Source: Jacaranda mimosifolia
Lineage: Eukaryota; Streptophyta; Magnoliopsida; Lamiales; Bignoniaceae
Direction: 5' to 3'
Length of the DNA stretch: 64,000 nucleotides
Assembly (NCBI GenBank): GCA_018894105.1
Contig: CM032133.1
Location: 11,794,501 to 11,858,500, forward strand
The translations under genes and the position numbers were made by a program. Below the pieces are notes generated by a model. The model ran no database searches, was not told where the DNA came from, and worked only from the letters and a program-made list of their open reading frames with translations. Positions 23,924-37,620 of this stretch are shown here, piece after piece (the stretch's first letter is position 1; each line of letters opens with the position of its first letter).

Positions 23924-25639
23924 ATGGAAATGCATTTGATTTTTGCTAGGTGGGGAATAGATATGGCTGGTCCAATACATCCTACCTTCGGGCAGAAGAA
24001 GTTCTTGATAGTGTGTATTTATTATTTTAGTGAACGGGTGAAAACAAAGCCACTAGCCATAATAGCTAAGCATGAGGTCACGAAGTACATATGGAAGAAA
24101 GTTTTATGTCGCTTCGGAATTCCCAAGAGAACTGATTTCAGATAACAGTTGTAAATTTCAAGGGAAAGATATTTGCAATTGGTGTAAGGATCTAAGAATA
24201 ATGGAGCGGTTCAGCTTCGTTGCCCATCCTCAAACTAATGTGCAAGTGGAGGTGACAAGCAGGGTAATTCTGCGAGGATTGAAAACCAAATTAGAAGGCA
24301 TGGGGGTAAAGTTGTGTGGATGAGCTGCACGATGACCTTTGGTCCTATCAGACCGCTCCTCGAATGGCTACAGGGGGAGCACCTTATTTTTACATGTATG
24401 GCATAGAATCTTTGATTCCGGCAGATGTGGGAATTGGTTCCCACCATGTCAAAGATATGACCCAGAACAAAAAGAAGCACTATTCGGATAATGATTGGAT
24501 CATATTGCGGTGAAGCAAGACAAAGCTGCCCTAAGAACTATGAATTGCAAATGCTGAGCTCAAGCTTTCTTTAACAAAAAAATTCATCCTAGAAGTTTTC
24601 AAGTGGGAAATCTATTTGTTTTTTAAAAAAAATATCAAACTACATGTTATTGTTAAATTTCTTTTTTCCTAGTAAACTACACATATTTTTGTAGAAACCA
24701 TATTAAACAGAGATTCTTCGTAAGAATTGTGAAGCTCTATCGACATTTTTATATGTATGCATTTTATATCTTTTAACATTTTTATTGTATTACATAAAAA
24801 AATCAGTGTGTTGTTATATATGATAATTTTATTTAATTTAGAAAGTCATTTAAATGATTGAAAAGCTTTACAAATTCAAGTATTAACTTTTTGTTTTTTT
24901 AATTTTTCTATAAATTCTATCACAACCCATCATGACTTGCTGAGAGAGAATGAGGAGAACTCGGGAAGAAAATATCAAAAAGTTGTTGTTGAGAATAAGT
25001 TAATGCAGACACTGCTTAAGGAAGTCTAATATTAGCATTCCTAAGTAATTGATTGTCATCAATCCCTTGTCAATGACCACCAAAAACTTGATCTAAAGTT
25101 GCTTGGCAATTTGCACAACTTGGCAGGATGAGTCAAAAATGCTAAAAAGTTAGCTAAAGAAATGATCCCGTCATCCTACCAAGGTCTGACTTTTTTATAG
25201 GAGAATAGGTAAAAAATGGCAAAGCTAATTTGCAAGAGCTGGGTAGGACGGTCAGTGTTTGATGAATAGGAGATGGTCGTCAATGACGAGGATGATTGGA
25301 GAGCATGAGTCTCAAAATATCTTAAAGGGGAAATATCTTATCTAAAAGAAAAGACATGGATTGTTTGTTTTGTCTTAATTAAAACAGAGTCGTAGAAGAG
25401 ATCTTTCACTCATCGTCTACTACGGTATATCGAAAAAATAGGGTCTCTATATACTGAGAGAATTTACATAAAGGCGCTTGTGGAAGCCATATTCGAGGCT
25501 CGATGTTATCAACTAAAACTCTAAAGGAAGGATATTTTTTGCCCAGATGAAGACTGATAGTTTTACATTAGTAACAAAATGCCAAGCACGTTAGAAACAT
25601 GGGAACACCATTCATCAACTTGATAAGGCTTCGAATACT
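23924..25639 (+). repeat. class I unit 1 (1716 bp)
   Basis: It starts with the integrase segment reading MEMHLIFARWGIDMAGP; the other class I units have MEVPL here. It differs from unit 0 by a handful of bases over the shared length, and shares its TGA after DDWRA in the pre-integrase part. Confidence 0.92.
24631..24926. mobile_element. MITE core, both ends missing, typical class I copy
   Basis: AATATCAAACTACATG through TATCACAACCC matches the interior of the full MITE (for example 60256-60556), without either terminal repeat. It lies between GGGAAATCTA of the integrase end and ATCATGACTTGCTG of the RNase H part. The same core recurs in the class I units and is not listed again; unit 14 has lost most of it. 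Confidence 0.8.
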
Positions 25640-27351
25640 ATGGAAGTGCCTTTGATTTTTGCTAGGTGGGGAATAGATATGGCTGGTCCAATACATCCTA
25701 CCTTCGGGCAGAAGAAGTTCTTGATAGTGTGTATTTATTATTTTAGTGAACGGGTGAAAACAAAGCCACTATCCATAATAGCTAAGCATGAGGTCACGAA
25801 GTACATACGGAAGAAAGTTTTATATCGCTTCGAAATTCCCAAGAGAACTGACTTCAGACAACAGTTGTAAATTTCAAGGGAAGGATATTTGCAATTGGTG
25901 TGAGGATCCAAGAATAATAGAGCGGTTCAGCTTCGTTGCCCATCCTCAAACTAATGTGCAAGTGGAGGTGACAAGCAGGGTAATTCTGCGAGGATTGAAA
26001 ACCAAATTAGAAGGCATGGGGGTAAAGTTGTATGGATGAGCTACACGATGTCCTTTGGTCCTATCAGACCGCTCCTCGAATGGCTACAGGGGGAGCACCT
26101 TATTTTTACGTGCATGGCACAAAATCTTTGATTCCGGCAGATGTGGGAATTGGTTCCCACCATGTCAAAGATATTACCCAGAACAAAAAGAAGCACAATT
26201 CGGATAATGATTGGATCATATTGCGGTGAAGCAAGAGAAAGCTGCCTTAAGAACTATGAATTGCAGATGCTGAGCTCAAGCTTTCTTTAACAAAGAAATT
26301 CGTCCTAGAAGTTTTCAAGTGGGAAATCTATTTGTTTTTTCAAAATAATATCAAACTACATGTTATTGTTTTCTTTTTTCCTAGTAAACCACACATATTT
26401 TTGTAGAAACCATATTAAACGGAGATTCTTCGTAAGAATTGTGAAGCTCTATCGACATTTTTATATGTATGCATTTTATATCTTTTAACATTTTTATTGT
26501 AATACATAATAAAATCAGTGTGTTGTTATATATGATAATTTTATTTAATTTAGAAAGCCATTTAAATGATTGAAAAACTTTACAAATTCAAGTATTAACT
26601 TTTCGTTTTTTTAATTTTTCTATAAATTCTGTCACAACCCATCATGACTTGCTGAGAGGGAATGAGGAGAACTCGGGAAGAAAATGTCAAAAAGTTGTTG
26701 TTGAGAATAAATTAATGCAGACACTGCTTGAGGAAGTCTAATATTAGCATTCCTAAGCAATTGATTGTCATAAATCCCTTGTCAATGACCACCAAAAACT
26801 TGATCTAAAGTTGCTCGGCAATTTGCACAACTTGGCAGGATGAGTCAAAAATGCTAAAAAGTTAGCCAAAGAGATGATCCCGTCATCCTACCAAGGTCCG
26901 GATTTTTTATAGGAGAATAGGTAAAAAATGGCAAAGCTAATTTGCAAGAGCTGGGTAGGACGGTCAGTGTTTGATGAATAGGAGATGGTCGTCAATGACG
27001 AGGATGATTGGAGAGCACGAGTCGCAAAATATGTTAAAGGGGAAATATCTTATCTAAAAGAAAAGACATGGGTTGCTCGTTTTGTCTTAATTAAAACAGA
27101 GTCGTAAAAGAGATCTTTCACTCATCGTCTACTACGGTATATCGAAAAAATAGGGTCTCTATATACTGAGAGAATTTACATAAAGGCGCTTGTGGAAGCC
27201 ATATTCGAGGCTCGATGTTATCAACTAAAACTCTAAAGGAAGGATATTTTTTGCCCAGATGAAGACTGATAGTTTTACATTAGTAACAAAATGCCAAGCA
27301 CGTTAGAAACATGGGAACACCATTCATCAACCTGATAAGGCTTCGAATACT
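25640..27351 (+). repeat. class I unit 2 (1712 bp)
   Basis: Integrase reads MEVPLIFARWGIDMAGP and SERVKTKPLSII. It carries a 4-bp deletion relative to unit 1 near 26370 and private variants (KVLYRFEIP, KLYG, YVHGTKS) that recur in units 3 and 4. By eye I find no difference from unit 3. Confidence 0.92.
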
Positions 27352-29063
27352 ATGGAAGTGCCTTTGATTTTTGCTAGGTGGGGAATAGATATGGCTGGTC
27401 CAATACATCCTACCTTCGGGCAGAAGAAGTTCTTGATAGTGTGTATTTATTATTTTAGTGAACGGGTGAAAACAAAGCCACTATCCATAATAGCTAAGCA
27501 TGAGGTCACGAAGTACATACGGAAGAAAGTTTTATATCGCTTCGAAATTCCCAAGAGAACTGACTTCAGACAACAGTTGTAAATTTCAAGGGAAGGATAT
27601 TTGCAATTGGTGTGAGGATCCAAGAATAATAGAGCGGTTCAGCTTCGTTGCCCATCCTCAAACTAATGTGCAAGTGGAGGTGACAAGCAGGGTAATTCTG
27701 CGAGGATTGAAAACCAAATTAGAAGGCATGGGGGTAAAGTTGTATGGATGAGCTACACGATGTCCTTTGGTCCTATCAGACCGCTCCTCGAATGGCTACA
27801 GGGGGAGCACCTTATTTTTACGTGCATGGCACAAAATCTTTGATTCCGGCAGATGTGGGAATTGGTTCCCACCATGTCAAAGATATTACCCAGAACAAAA
27901 AGAAGCACAATTCGGATAATGATTGGATCATATTGCGGTGAAGCAAGAGAAAGCTGCCTTAAGAACTATGAATTGCAGATGCTGAGCTCAAGCTTTCTTT
28001 AACAAAGAAATTCGTCCTAGAAGTTTTCAAGTGGGAAATCTATTTGTTTTTTCAAAATAATATCAAACTACATGTTATTGTTTTCTTTTTTCCTAGTAAA
28101 CCACACATATTTTTGTAGAAACCATATTAAACGGAGATTCTTCGTAAGAATTGTGAAGCTCTATCGACATTTTTATATGTATGCATTTTATATCTTTTAA
28201 CATTTTTATTGTAATACATAATAAAATCAGTGTGTTGTTATATATGATAATTTTATTTAATTTAGAAAGCCATTTAAATGATTGAAAAACTTTACAAATT
28301 CAAGTATTAACTTTTCGTTTTTTTAATTTTTCTATAAATTCTGTCACAACCCATCATGACTTGCTGAGAGGGAATGAGGAGAACTCGGGAAGAAAATGTC
28401 AAAAAGTTGTTGTTGAGAATAAATTAATGCAGACACTGCTTGAGGAAGTCTAATATTAGCATTCCTAAGCAATTGATTGTCATAAATCCCTTGTCAATGA
28501 CCACCAAAAACTTGATCTAAAGTTGCTCGGCAATTTGCACAACTTGGCAGGATGAGTCAAAAATGCTAAAAAGTTAGCCAAAGAGATGATCCCGTCATCC
28601 TACCAAGGTCCGGATTTTTTATAGGAGAATAGGTAAAAAATGGCAAAGCTAATTTGCAAGAGCTGGGTAGGACGGTCAGTGTTTGATGAATAGGAGATGG
28701 TCGTCAATGACGAGGATGATTGGAGAGCACGAGTCGCAAAATATGTTAAAGGGGAAATATCTTATCTAAAAGAAAAGACATGGGTTGCTCGTTTTGTCTT
28801 AATTAAAACAGAGTCGTAAAAGAGATCTTTCACTCATCGTCTACTACGGTATATCGAAAAAATAGGGTCTCTATATACTGAGAGAATTTACATAAAGGCG
28901 CTTGTGGAAGCCATATTCGAGGCTCGATGTTATCAACTAAAACTCTAAAGGAAGGATATTTTTTGCCCAGATGAAGACTGATAGTTTTACATTAGTAACA
29001 AAATGCCAAGCACGTTAGAAACATGGGAACACCATTCATCAACCTGATAAGGCTTCGAATACT
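27352..29063 (+). repeat. class I unit 3 (1712 bp), apparent exact copy of unit 2
   Basis: All private variants of unit 2 are repeated, including the GGATTTTTTATAGG spacing and the TAA after the TES codons in the pre-integrase part. Either a very recent duplication or an assembly duplication would give this. Confidence 0.92.
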
Positions 29064-30775
29064 ATGGAAGTGCCTTTGATTTTTGCTAGGTGGGGAATAG
29101 ATATGGCTGGTCCAATACATCCTACCTTCGGGCAGAAGAAGTTCTTGATAGTGTGTATTTATTATTTTAGTGAACGGGTGAAAACAAAGCCACTATCCAT
29201 AATAGCTAAGCATGAGGTCACGAAGTACATACGGAAGAAAGTTTTATATCGCTTCGAAATTCCCAAGAGAACTGACTTCAGACAACAGTTGTAAATTTCA
29301 AGGGAAGGATATTTGCAATTGGTGTGAGGATCCAAGAATAATAGAGCGGTTCAGCTTCGTTGCCCATCCTCAAACTAATGTGCAAGTGGAGGTGACAAGC
29401 AGGGTAATTCTGCGAGGATTGAAAACCAAATTAGAAGGCATGGGGGTAAAGTTGTGTGGATGAGCTACACAATGTCCTTTGGTCCTATCAGACCTCTCCT
29501 CGAATGGCTACAGGGGGAGCACCTTATTTTTACGTGCATGGCACAAAATCTTTGATTCCGGCAGATGTGGGAATTGGTTCCCACCATGTCAAAGATATTA
29601 CCCAGAACAAAAAGAAGCACAATTCGGATAATGATTGGATCATATTGCGGTGAAGCAAGAGAAAGCTGCCTTAAGAACTATGAATTGCAGATGCTGAGCT
29701 CAAGCTTTCTTTAACAAAGAAATTCGTCCTAGAAGTTTTCAAGTGGGAAATCTATTTGTTTTTTCAAAATAATATCAAACTACATGTTATTGTTTTCTTT
29801 TTTCGTAGTAAACCACACATATTTTTGTAGAAACCATATTAAACGGAGATTCTTCGTAAGAATTGTGAAGCTCTATCGACATTTTTATATGTATGCATTT
29901 TATATCTTTTAACATTTTTATTGTAATACATAATAAAATCAGTGTGTTGTTATATATGATAATTATATTTAATTTAGAAAGCCATTTAAATGATTGAAAA
30001 ACTTTACAAATTCAAGTATTAACTTTTCGTTTTTTTAATTTTTCTATAAATTCTATCACAACCCATCATGACTTGCTGAGAGGGAATGAGGAGAACTCGG
30101 GAAGAAAATGTCAAAAAGTTGTTGTTGAGAATAAATTAATGCAGACACTGCTTGAGGAAGTCTAATATTAGCATTCCTAAGCAATTGATTGTCATAAATC
30201 CCTTGTCAATGACCACCAAAAACTTGATCTAAAGTTGCTTGGCAATTTGCACAACTTGGCAGGATGAGTCAAAAATGCTAAAAAGTTAGCCAAAGAGATG
30301 ATCCCGTCATCCTACCAAGGTCCGGCTTTTTTATAGGAGAATAGGTAAAAAATGGTAAAGCTGATTTGCAAGAGCTTGGTAGGACGGTCAGTGTTTGATG
30401 AATAGGAGATGGTCGTCAATGACGAGGATGATTGGAGAGCACGAGTCGCAAAATATGTTAAAGGGGAAATATCTTATCTAAAAGAAAAGACATGGGTTGC
30501 TCGTTTTGTCTTAATTAAAACAGAGTCGTAAAAGAGATCTTTCACCCATCGTCTACTACGGTATATCCAAAAAATAGGGTCTCTATATACTGAGAGAATT
30601 TACATAGAGGCGCTTGTGGAAGCCATATTGGAGGCTCGATGTTATCAACTAAAACTCTAAAGGAAGGATATTTTTTGCCCAGATGAAGACTGATAGTGTT
30701 ACATTAGTAACAAAATGCCAAGCACGTTAGAAATATGGGAACACCATTCATCAACCTGATAAGGCTTCGAATACT
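29064..30775 (+). repeat. class I unit 4 (1712 bp)
   Basis: Almost identical to units 2 and 3. It differs at a few sites (DELHNVLWSYQTSP; TTTTCGTAG near 29803; AATTATATTT near 29962). Its last third resembles unit 5 more than units 2-3, as expected from unequal exchange. Confidence 0.92.
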
Positions 30776-32491
30776 ATGGAAGTGCCTTTGATTTTTGCTA
30801 GGTGGGGAATAGATATGGCTGGTCCAATACATCCTACCTTCGTGCAGAAAAAGTTCTTCATAGTGTGTATTTATTATTTTAGTGAGCGGGTGAAAACAAA
30901 GCCACTAGCCATAATAGCTGAGCATGAGGTCACGAAGTACATATGGAAGAAAGTTTTATGTCGCTTCAGAATTCCCAAGAGAACAGATTTCAGACAACAG
31001 TTGTAAATTTCAAGGGAAGGATATTCGCAATTGGTGTAAGGATCTAAGAATAATGGAGCGGTTCAGCTTCGTTGCCCATCCTCAAACTAATGTGCAAGTG
31101 GAAGTGACAAGCATGGTCATTTTGTGAGGGTTGAAAGCCAAATTAGAAGGCATGGGGGTAAAGTTGTGTGGATGATCTACACGATAACCTTTGGTCCTAT
31201 CAGACCGCTCCTCGAATGGCTACAGGGGGAGCACCTTATTTTTAAGTGTATGGCACAGAATCTTTGATTCTGGCAGATGTGGGAATTGGTTCCCACCATG
31301 TCAAAGATATGACCCAGAACAAAAAGAAGCACTATTCGGATAATGATTGGATCATATTGCGGTGAAGCAAGAGAAAGCTGCCCTAAGAACTACGAATTGC
31401 AAATGCTGAGCTCAAGCTTTCTTTAACAAAAAAATTCATCCTAGAAGTTTTCAAGTGGTAAATCTATTTGTTTTTTAAAAATAATATCAAACTACATGTT
31501 ATTGTGAAAATTCTTTTTTCCTAGTAAACTACACATATTTTTGTAGAAACCATATTAAACGGAGATTCTTCGTAAGAATTGTGAAGCTCTATCGACATTT
31601 TTATATGTGTGCATTTTATATCATTTAACATTTTTATTGTAATACATAATAAAATCAGTGTGTTGTTATATATGATAATTTTATTTAATTTAGAAAGCCA
31701 TTTAAATGATTGAAAAACTTTACAAATTCAAGTATTAACTTTTCATTTTTTTAATTTTTCTACAAATTCTGTCACAACCCATCATGACTTGCTGAGAGGG
31801 AATGAGGAAAACTCGGGAAGAAAATATCAAAAAGTTGTTGTTGAGAATAAATTAATGCAGGCACTGCTTAAGGAAGTCTAATATTAGCATTCCTAAGTAA
31901 ATGATTGTCATCTATCCCTTGTCAATGACCACCAAAAACTTGATCTAAAGTTGCTTGGCAATTTGCACAACTTGGCAGGATGAGTCAAAAATGCTAAAAA
32001 GTTAGCCAAAGAGATGATCCCGTCATCCTACCAAGGTCCGGCTTTTTTATAGGAGAATACGTAAACAATGGTAAAGCTGATTTGCAAGAACTGGGTAGGA
32101 CGGTCAGTGTTTGATGAATAGGAGATGGTCGTCAATGACGAGGATGATTGGAGAGCACGAGTCGCAAAATATCTTAAAGGGGAAATATCTTATCTAAAAG
32201 AAAAGACATGGGTTGCTCGTTTTATCTTAAATAAAACAGAGTCGTAAAAGAGATCTTTCACTCATCGTCTACTATGGTATATCCAAAAAATAGGGTCTCT
32301 ATATACTGAGAGAATTTACATAAAGGCGCTTGTGGAGGCCATATTGGAGGCTCGATGTTATCAACTAAAACTCTAAAGGAAGGATATTTTTTGCCCAGAT
32401 GAAGACTGATAGTGTTACATTAGTAACAAAATGCCAAGCACGTTAGAAACATGAGAACACCATTCATCAACCTGATAAGGCTTCGAATACT
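30776..32491 (+). repeat. class I unit 5 (1716 bp)
   Basis: Integrase reads TFVQKKFFIV, with Val for the usual Gly. A 3' integrase block is shortened by a TGA after TSMVIL at 31125. Otherwise standard for the left (SERV) block. Confidence 0.92.
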
Positions 32492-34205
32492 ATGGAAGTG
32501 CCTTTGATTTTTGCTAGGTGGGGAGTAGATATGGCTGGTCCAATACATCCTACCTTCGGGCAGAAGAAGTTCTTGATAGTGTGTATTTATTATTTTAGTG
32601 AGCGGGTGAAAACAAAGCCACTTGCCATAATAGCTAAGCATGAGGTCACAAGTACATATGGAAGAAAGTTTTATGTCGCTTCGGAATTCCCAAGAGAACT
32701 GATTTCAGATAACAGTTGTAAATTTCAAGGGACGGATATTTGCAATTGGTGTAAGGATCCAAGAATAATAGAGCGGTTCAGCTCCGTTACCAATCCTCAA
32801 ACTAATGTGCAAGTGGAGGTGACAGGTAGGGTAATTCTGCGAGGGTTGAAAACCAAATTAGAAGGCATGGGGGTAAAGTTGTGTGGATGAGCTACACGAT
32901 GACCTTTGGTCCTATCAGACCGCTCCTTGAATGGCTACAGAGGGAGCACCTTATTTTTACGCGTATGGCACAAAATCTTTGATTCCGGCAAATGTGGGAA
33001 TTGTTCCCACCATGTCAAAGATTTGACCCAGAACAAAAAGAAGCACTATTCGGATAATGATTGGATCATATTGCGGTGAAGCAAGAGAAAGCTGCCCTAA
33101 GAACTACGAATTGCAAATGCTGAGCTCAAGCTTTCTTTAACCAAAAAATTCATCCTAGAAGTTTTCAAGTGGGAAATCTATTTGTTTTTTCAAACTAATA
33201 TCAAACTACATGTTATTGTTAAATTTCTTTTTTCCTAGTAAACTACACATATTTTTGTAGAAACCATATTAAACGGAGATTCTTCGTAAGAATTGTGAAG
33301 CTCTATCGACATTTTTATATGTATGCATTTTATATCTTTTAACATTTTTATTGTAATACATAATAAAATCAGTGTGTTGTTATATGTGATAATTTTATTT
33401 AATTTAGAAAGCCATTTAAATGATTGAAAAACTTTACAAATTCAAGTATTAACTTTTCGTTTTTTCAATTTTTCTACAAATTCTGTCACAACCCATCATG
33501 ACTTGCTGAGAGGGAATGAGGAGAACTCGGGAAGAAAATATCAAAAAGTTGTTGTTGAGAATAAATTAATGCAGACACTGCTTAAGGAAGTCTAATATTA
33601 GCATTCCTAAGTAATTGATTGTCATAAATCCCTTGTCAATGACCACCAAAAACTTGATCTAAAGTTGCTTGGCAATTTGCACAACTTGGCAGGATGAATC
33701 AAAAATGCTAAAAAGTTAGCTAAAGAGATGATCCCGTCATCCTACCAAGGTCCGACTTTTTTATAGGAGAATAGGTAAAAAATGGTAAAGCTGATTTGCA
33801 AGAGCTGGGTAGGACGGTCAGTGTTTGATGAATAGGAGATGGTTGTCAATGACGAGGATGATTGGAGAGCACAAGTCGCAAAATATCTTAAAGGGGAAAT
33901 ATCTTATCTAAAAGAAAAGACATGGGTTGCTCGTTTTGTCTTAATTAAAACAGAGTCGTTCAAGAGATCTTTCACACATCCTCTACTACGGTATATCCAA
34001 AAAATAGGGTCTCTATATACTGAGAGAATTTACATGAAGGCGCTTGTGGAAGCCATATTGGAAGCTCGATGTTATCAACTAAAACTCTAAAGGAAGGATA
34101 TTTTTTGCCCAGATGAAGACTGATAGTGTTACATTAGTAACAAAATGCCAAGCACGTTAGAAACCTGGGAACACCTTTCATCAACCTGCTATGGCTTCGA
34201 ATACT
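32492..34205 (+). repeat. class I unit 6 (1714 bp), with fused integrase frame
   Basis: A 1-base deletion in the phrase GAGGTCACAAGTAC (near 32648) joins the two integrase frames into one 132-codon frame at 32492-32890. It spans WGVD, ISDN and QVEV, the three catalytic acidic positions, but the stretch between HEVT and REL is read in the wrong frame. It is chance compensation, not a restored gene. Confidence 0.9.
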
Positions 34206-35905
34206 ATAGAAGTGCCTTTGATTTTTGCTAGGTGGGGAATAGATATAGCTGGTCCAATACATCCTACCTTCGGGCAGAAGAAGTTCTTGATAGTGTGTAT
34301 TTATTATTTTAGTGAGCGGGTGAAAACAAAGCCACTAGCCATAATAGCTGAGCATGAGGTCACGAAATACATATGGAAGAAAGTTTTATGTCGCTTCGGA
34401 ATTCCCAAGAGAACTGATTTCGGACAACAGTTGTAAATTTCAAGGGAAGGATATTCGCAATCGGTGTAAGGATCTAGGAATAATGGAGCGGTTCAGCTTC
34501 GTTGCCCATCCTCAAACTAATGTGCAAGTGGAGGTGACAAGCAGGGTAATTCTGCGAGGATTGAAAACCAAATTAGAAGGCATGGGGGAAAAGTTGTGTG
34601 GATGAGCTACACATGACCTTTGGTCCTATCAGACCGCTCCTCGAATGGCTATAGGGGGAGCACCTTATTTTTACGTGCATGGCACATAATCTTTGATTCT
34701 GGCAGATGTGGCAATTGGTTCCCACCATGTCAAAGATATGACCTAGAACAAAAAGAAGCACGATTCGATAATGATTGGATCATATTGCGGTGAAGCAAGA
34801 GGAAGCTGCCCTAAGAACTACGAATTGCAAATGCTGAGCTCAAGCTTTCTTTAACAAAAAAATTCATCCTAGAAGTTTTCAAGTGGGAACTCTATTTGTT
34901 TTTTCAAAATAATATCAAACTACATGTTATTGTTAAATTTCTTTTTTCCTAGTAAACTACACATATTTTTGTAGAAACCATATTAAACGGAGATTCTTCG
35001 TAAGAATTGTGAAGCTCTATCGACATTTTTATATGTATGCATTTTATATCTTTTAACATTTTTATTATAATACATGATAAAATCAGTGTGTTGTTATATA
35101 TGATAATTTTATTTAATTTAGAAAGCCATTTAAATGATTGAAAAACTTTACAAATTCAAGTATTGACTTTTTGTTTTTTTAATTTTTCTATAAAGTCTGT
35201 CACAACCCATCATAACTTGCTGAGAGGGAATGAGGAGAACTCGGGAAGAAAATATCAAAAAGTTGTTGTTGAGAATAAGTTAATGCAGACACTGCTTAAG
35301 GAAGTCTAATATTAGCATTCCAAACTAATTGATTGTCATCAATCCCTTGTCAATGACCACCAAAAACTTGATCTACAGTTGCTTGGCACTTTGCACGACT
35401 TGGCAGGATGAGTCAAAAATGCTAAAAAGGAAGCCAAAGAGATGTTCCCTTCATCCTACCAAGGTCCGGGTTTTTTAGAAAATGGTAAAGCTAATTTGCA
35501 AGAGCTGGGTGGGACGGTTAGTGTTTGATGAATAGGAGATGGTCGTCAATGACGAGGATGATTGGGGAGCACGAGTCGCAAAATATCTTAAATTGGAAAT
35601 ACCTTATCTTAAAGAAAAGATATGGGTTGCTTGTTTTGTCTTAATTAAAACAGAGTCGTACAAGAGATCTTTTACTCATCGTCTACTACGGTATATCCAA
35701 AAAAAAGGGTCTGTATATACTGAGAGAATTTACATGAAGGTGCTTGTGGAAGCCATATTAGAGGCTCGATGTTATGAACTAAAACTCTAAAGGAAGGACA
35801 TTTTTTGCCCAGATGAAGATTGATAGTGTTACATTAGTAACAAAATGCCAAGCACGTTAGAAACCTGGGAACACCATTCATCAACCTGCTTGGGCTTCGA
35901 ACACT
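34206..35905 (+). repeat. class I unit 7 (1700 bp), hybrid of left and right blocks
   Basis: The integrase start codon position is ATA, as in class III, and the core reads SERV as in the left block. The second half (from about 35200) carries right-block markers (KEKIW; GAAGCCAAAGAGATGTTCCC), with a 14-15 base deletion near 35475. It marks the switch between subfamilies. Confidence 0.9.
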
Positions 35906-37620
35906 ATGGAAGTACCTTTGATTTTTGCTAGGTGGGGAATAGATACGGCTGGTCTAATACATCCTACCTTCGGGCAGAAGAAGTTCTTGATAGTGTCTAT
36001 TTATTATTTTAGTGAGTGGGTGAAAACAAAGCCCCTAGCCATAATAGCTAAGCATGAGGTCACGAAGTACATATGGAAGAATGTTTTATGTCGCTTCGGA
36101 ATTCCCAAGAGCACTGATTTCAGACAACAGTTGTAAATTTCAAGGGAAGGATATTCGCAATTGGTGTAAGGATCTAAGAATAATGGAGCGGTTCAGCTTC
36201 GTTGCCCATCCTCAAACTAATGTGCAAGTGGAGGTGACAAGCAGGGTAATTCTGCGAGGATTAAAAACCAAATTAGAAGGCATAGGGTTAAAGTTGTGTG
36301 GATGAGCTACACGATGAACTTTCATCCTATCAGACCGCTCCTCGAATGGCTACAGAGGGAGCACCTTATTTTAAAGTGTATGGCTCAGAATCTTTGATTC
36401 CGGCAGATGTGGGAATTGATTGCCATCAAGTCCGAGATATGAACCGGAACAAAATGAAGCACTATTCGGATACTGATTGGATCATATTGCGGTGAACCAA
36501 GAGAAAGTTGCCCTAAGAACTATGAATTGCAAATGCTGAGCTCAAGCTTTCTTTAACAAAAAAATTCATCCTAGAAGTTTTCAAGTGGGAGATCTATATG
36601 TTTTTTCAAAGTAATATCAAACTATATGTTATTGTTAAATTTCTTTTTTCCAAGTAAACTACACATATTTTTGTAGAAACCATATTAAACGGAGATTCTT
36701 CGTAAGATATGTGAAGCTCTATCGACATTTTTATATGTATCCATTTTATATGTTTTGACATTTTTATTGTAATACATAATAAAATCAGTGTGATGTTATA
36801 TATGATAATTTCATTTAATTTAGAAAGCCATTTAAATGACTGAAAACCTTTACAAATTCAAGTATTAACTCTTTGTTTTTTTAATTTTTCTATAAATTCT
36901 GTGTCAACCCATCATGACTTGCTGAGAGGGAATGATGAGAACTCGGGAAGAAAAAATCAAAAAGTTGCTGTTCAGAATAAGTTAATGCAGACACATCTTA
37001 AGGAAGTCTAATATTAGCATTCCAAAGTAATTGATTGTCATCAATCCCTTGTCAATGACCACCAACAACTTGATCTACAGTTACTCGGCACTTTGAACAA
37101 CATGGCAGAATGAGTCAAAAATGCAAAAAATGAAGCCAAAGAGTTGTCCCCTCATCCTACCGAGGGCCGACTTTTTTAGAAGAGAATAGGTTGAAAATGG
37201 TAAAGCTGATTTGCAAGAGCTAGGTGGGACGGTCAGTGTTTGATGAATAGGAGATGGTCGTCAATGACGAGGATGATTGGAGAGCACGAGTCGCAAAATA
37301 TCTTAAAGGGGAAATATCTTATCTTAAAGAAAAGATATGGATTGCTTGTTTTGTCTTAATTAAAACAGAGTCGTACAAGAGATCTTTCACACATCCTCTA
37401 CAACGATATATCCAAAAAATAGGGTCTCTATATACTGAGAGAATTTACATGAAGGCGCTTGTGGAAGCCATATTGGAGGCTCGATGTTATCAACTAAAAC
37501 TCTAAAGGAAGGATATTTTTTGCCCAGATGAGGACTGATAGTGTTACATTAGTAACAAAATGCCAAGCACGTTTAGAAACCTGGGAACACCATTCATCAA
37601 CCTGCTAAGGCTTCAACACT
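35906..37620 (+). repeat. class I unit 8 (1715 bp), first unit of the SEWV block
   Basis: Integrase reads MEVPLIFARWGIDTAG and SEWVKTKPL. The DELHDELSSYQTAPR block is open for 65 codons at 36298-36495. From here rightwards SEWV is the rule, as in class III. Confidence 0.92.
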
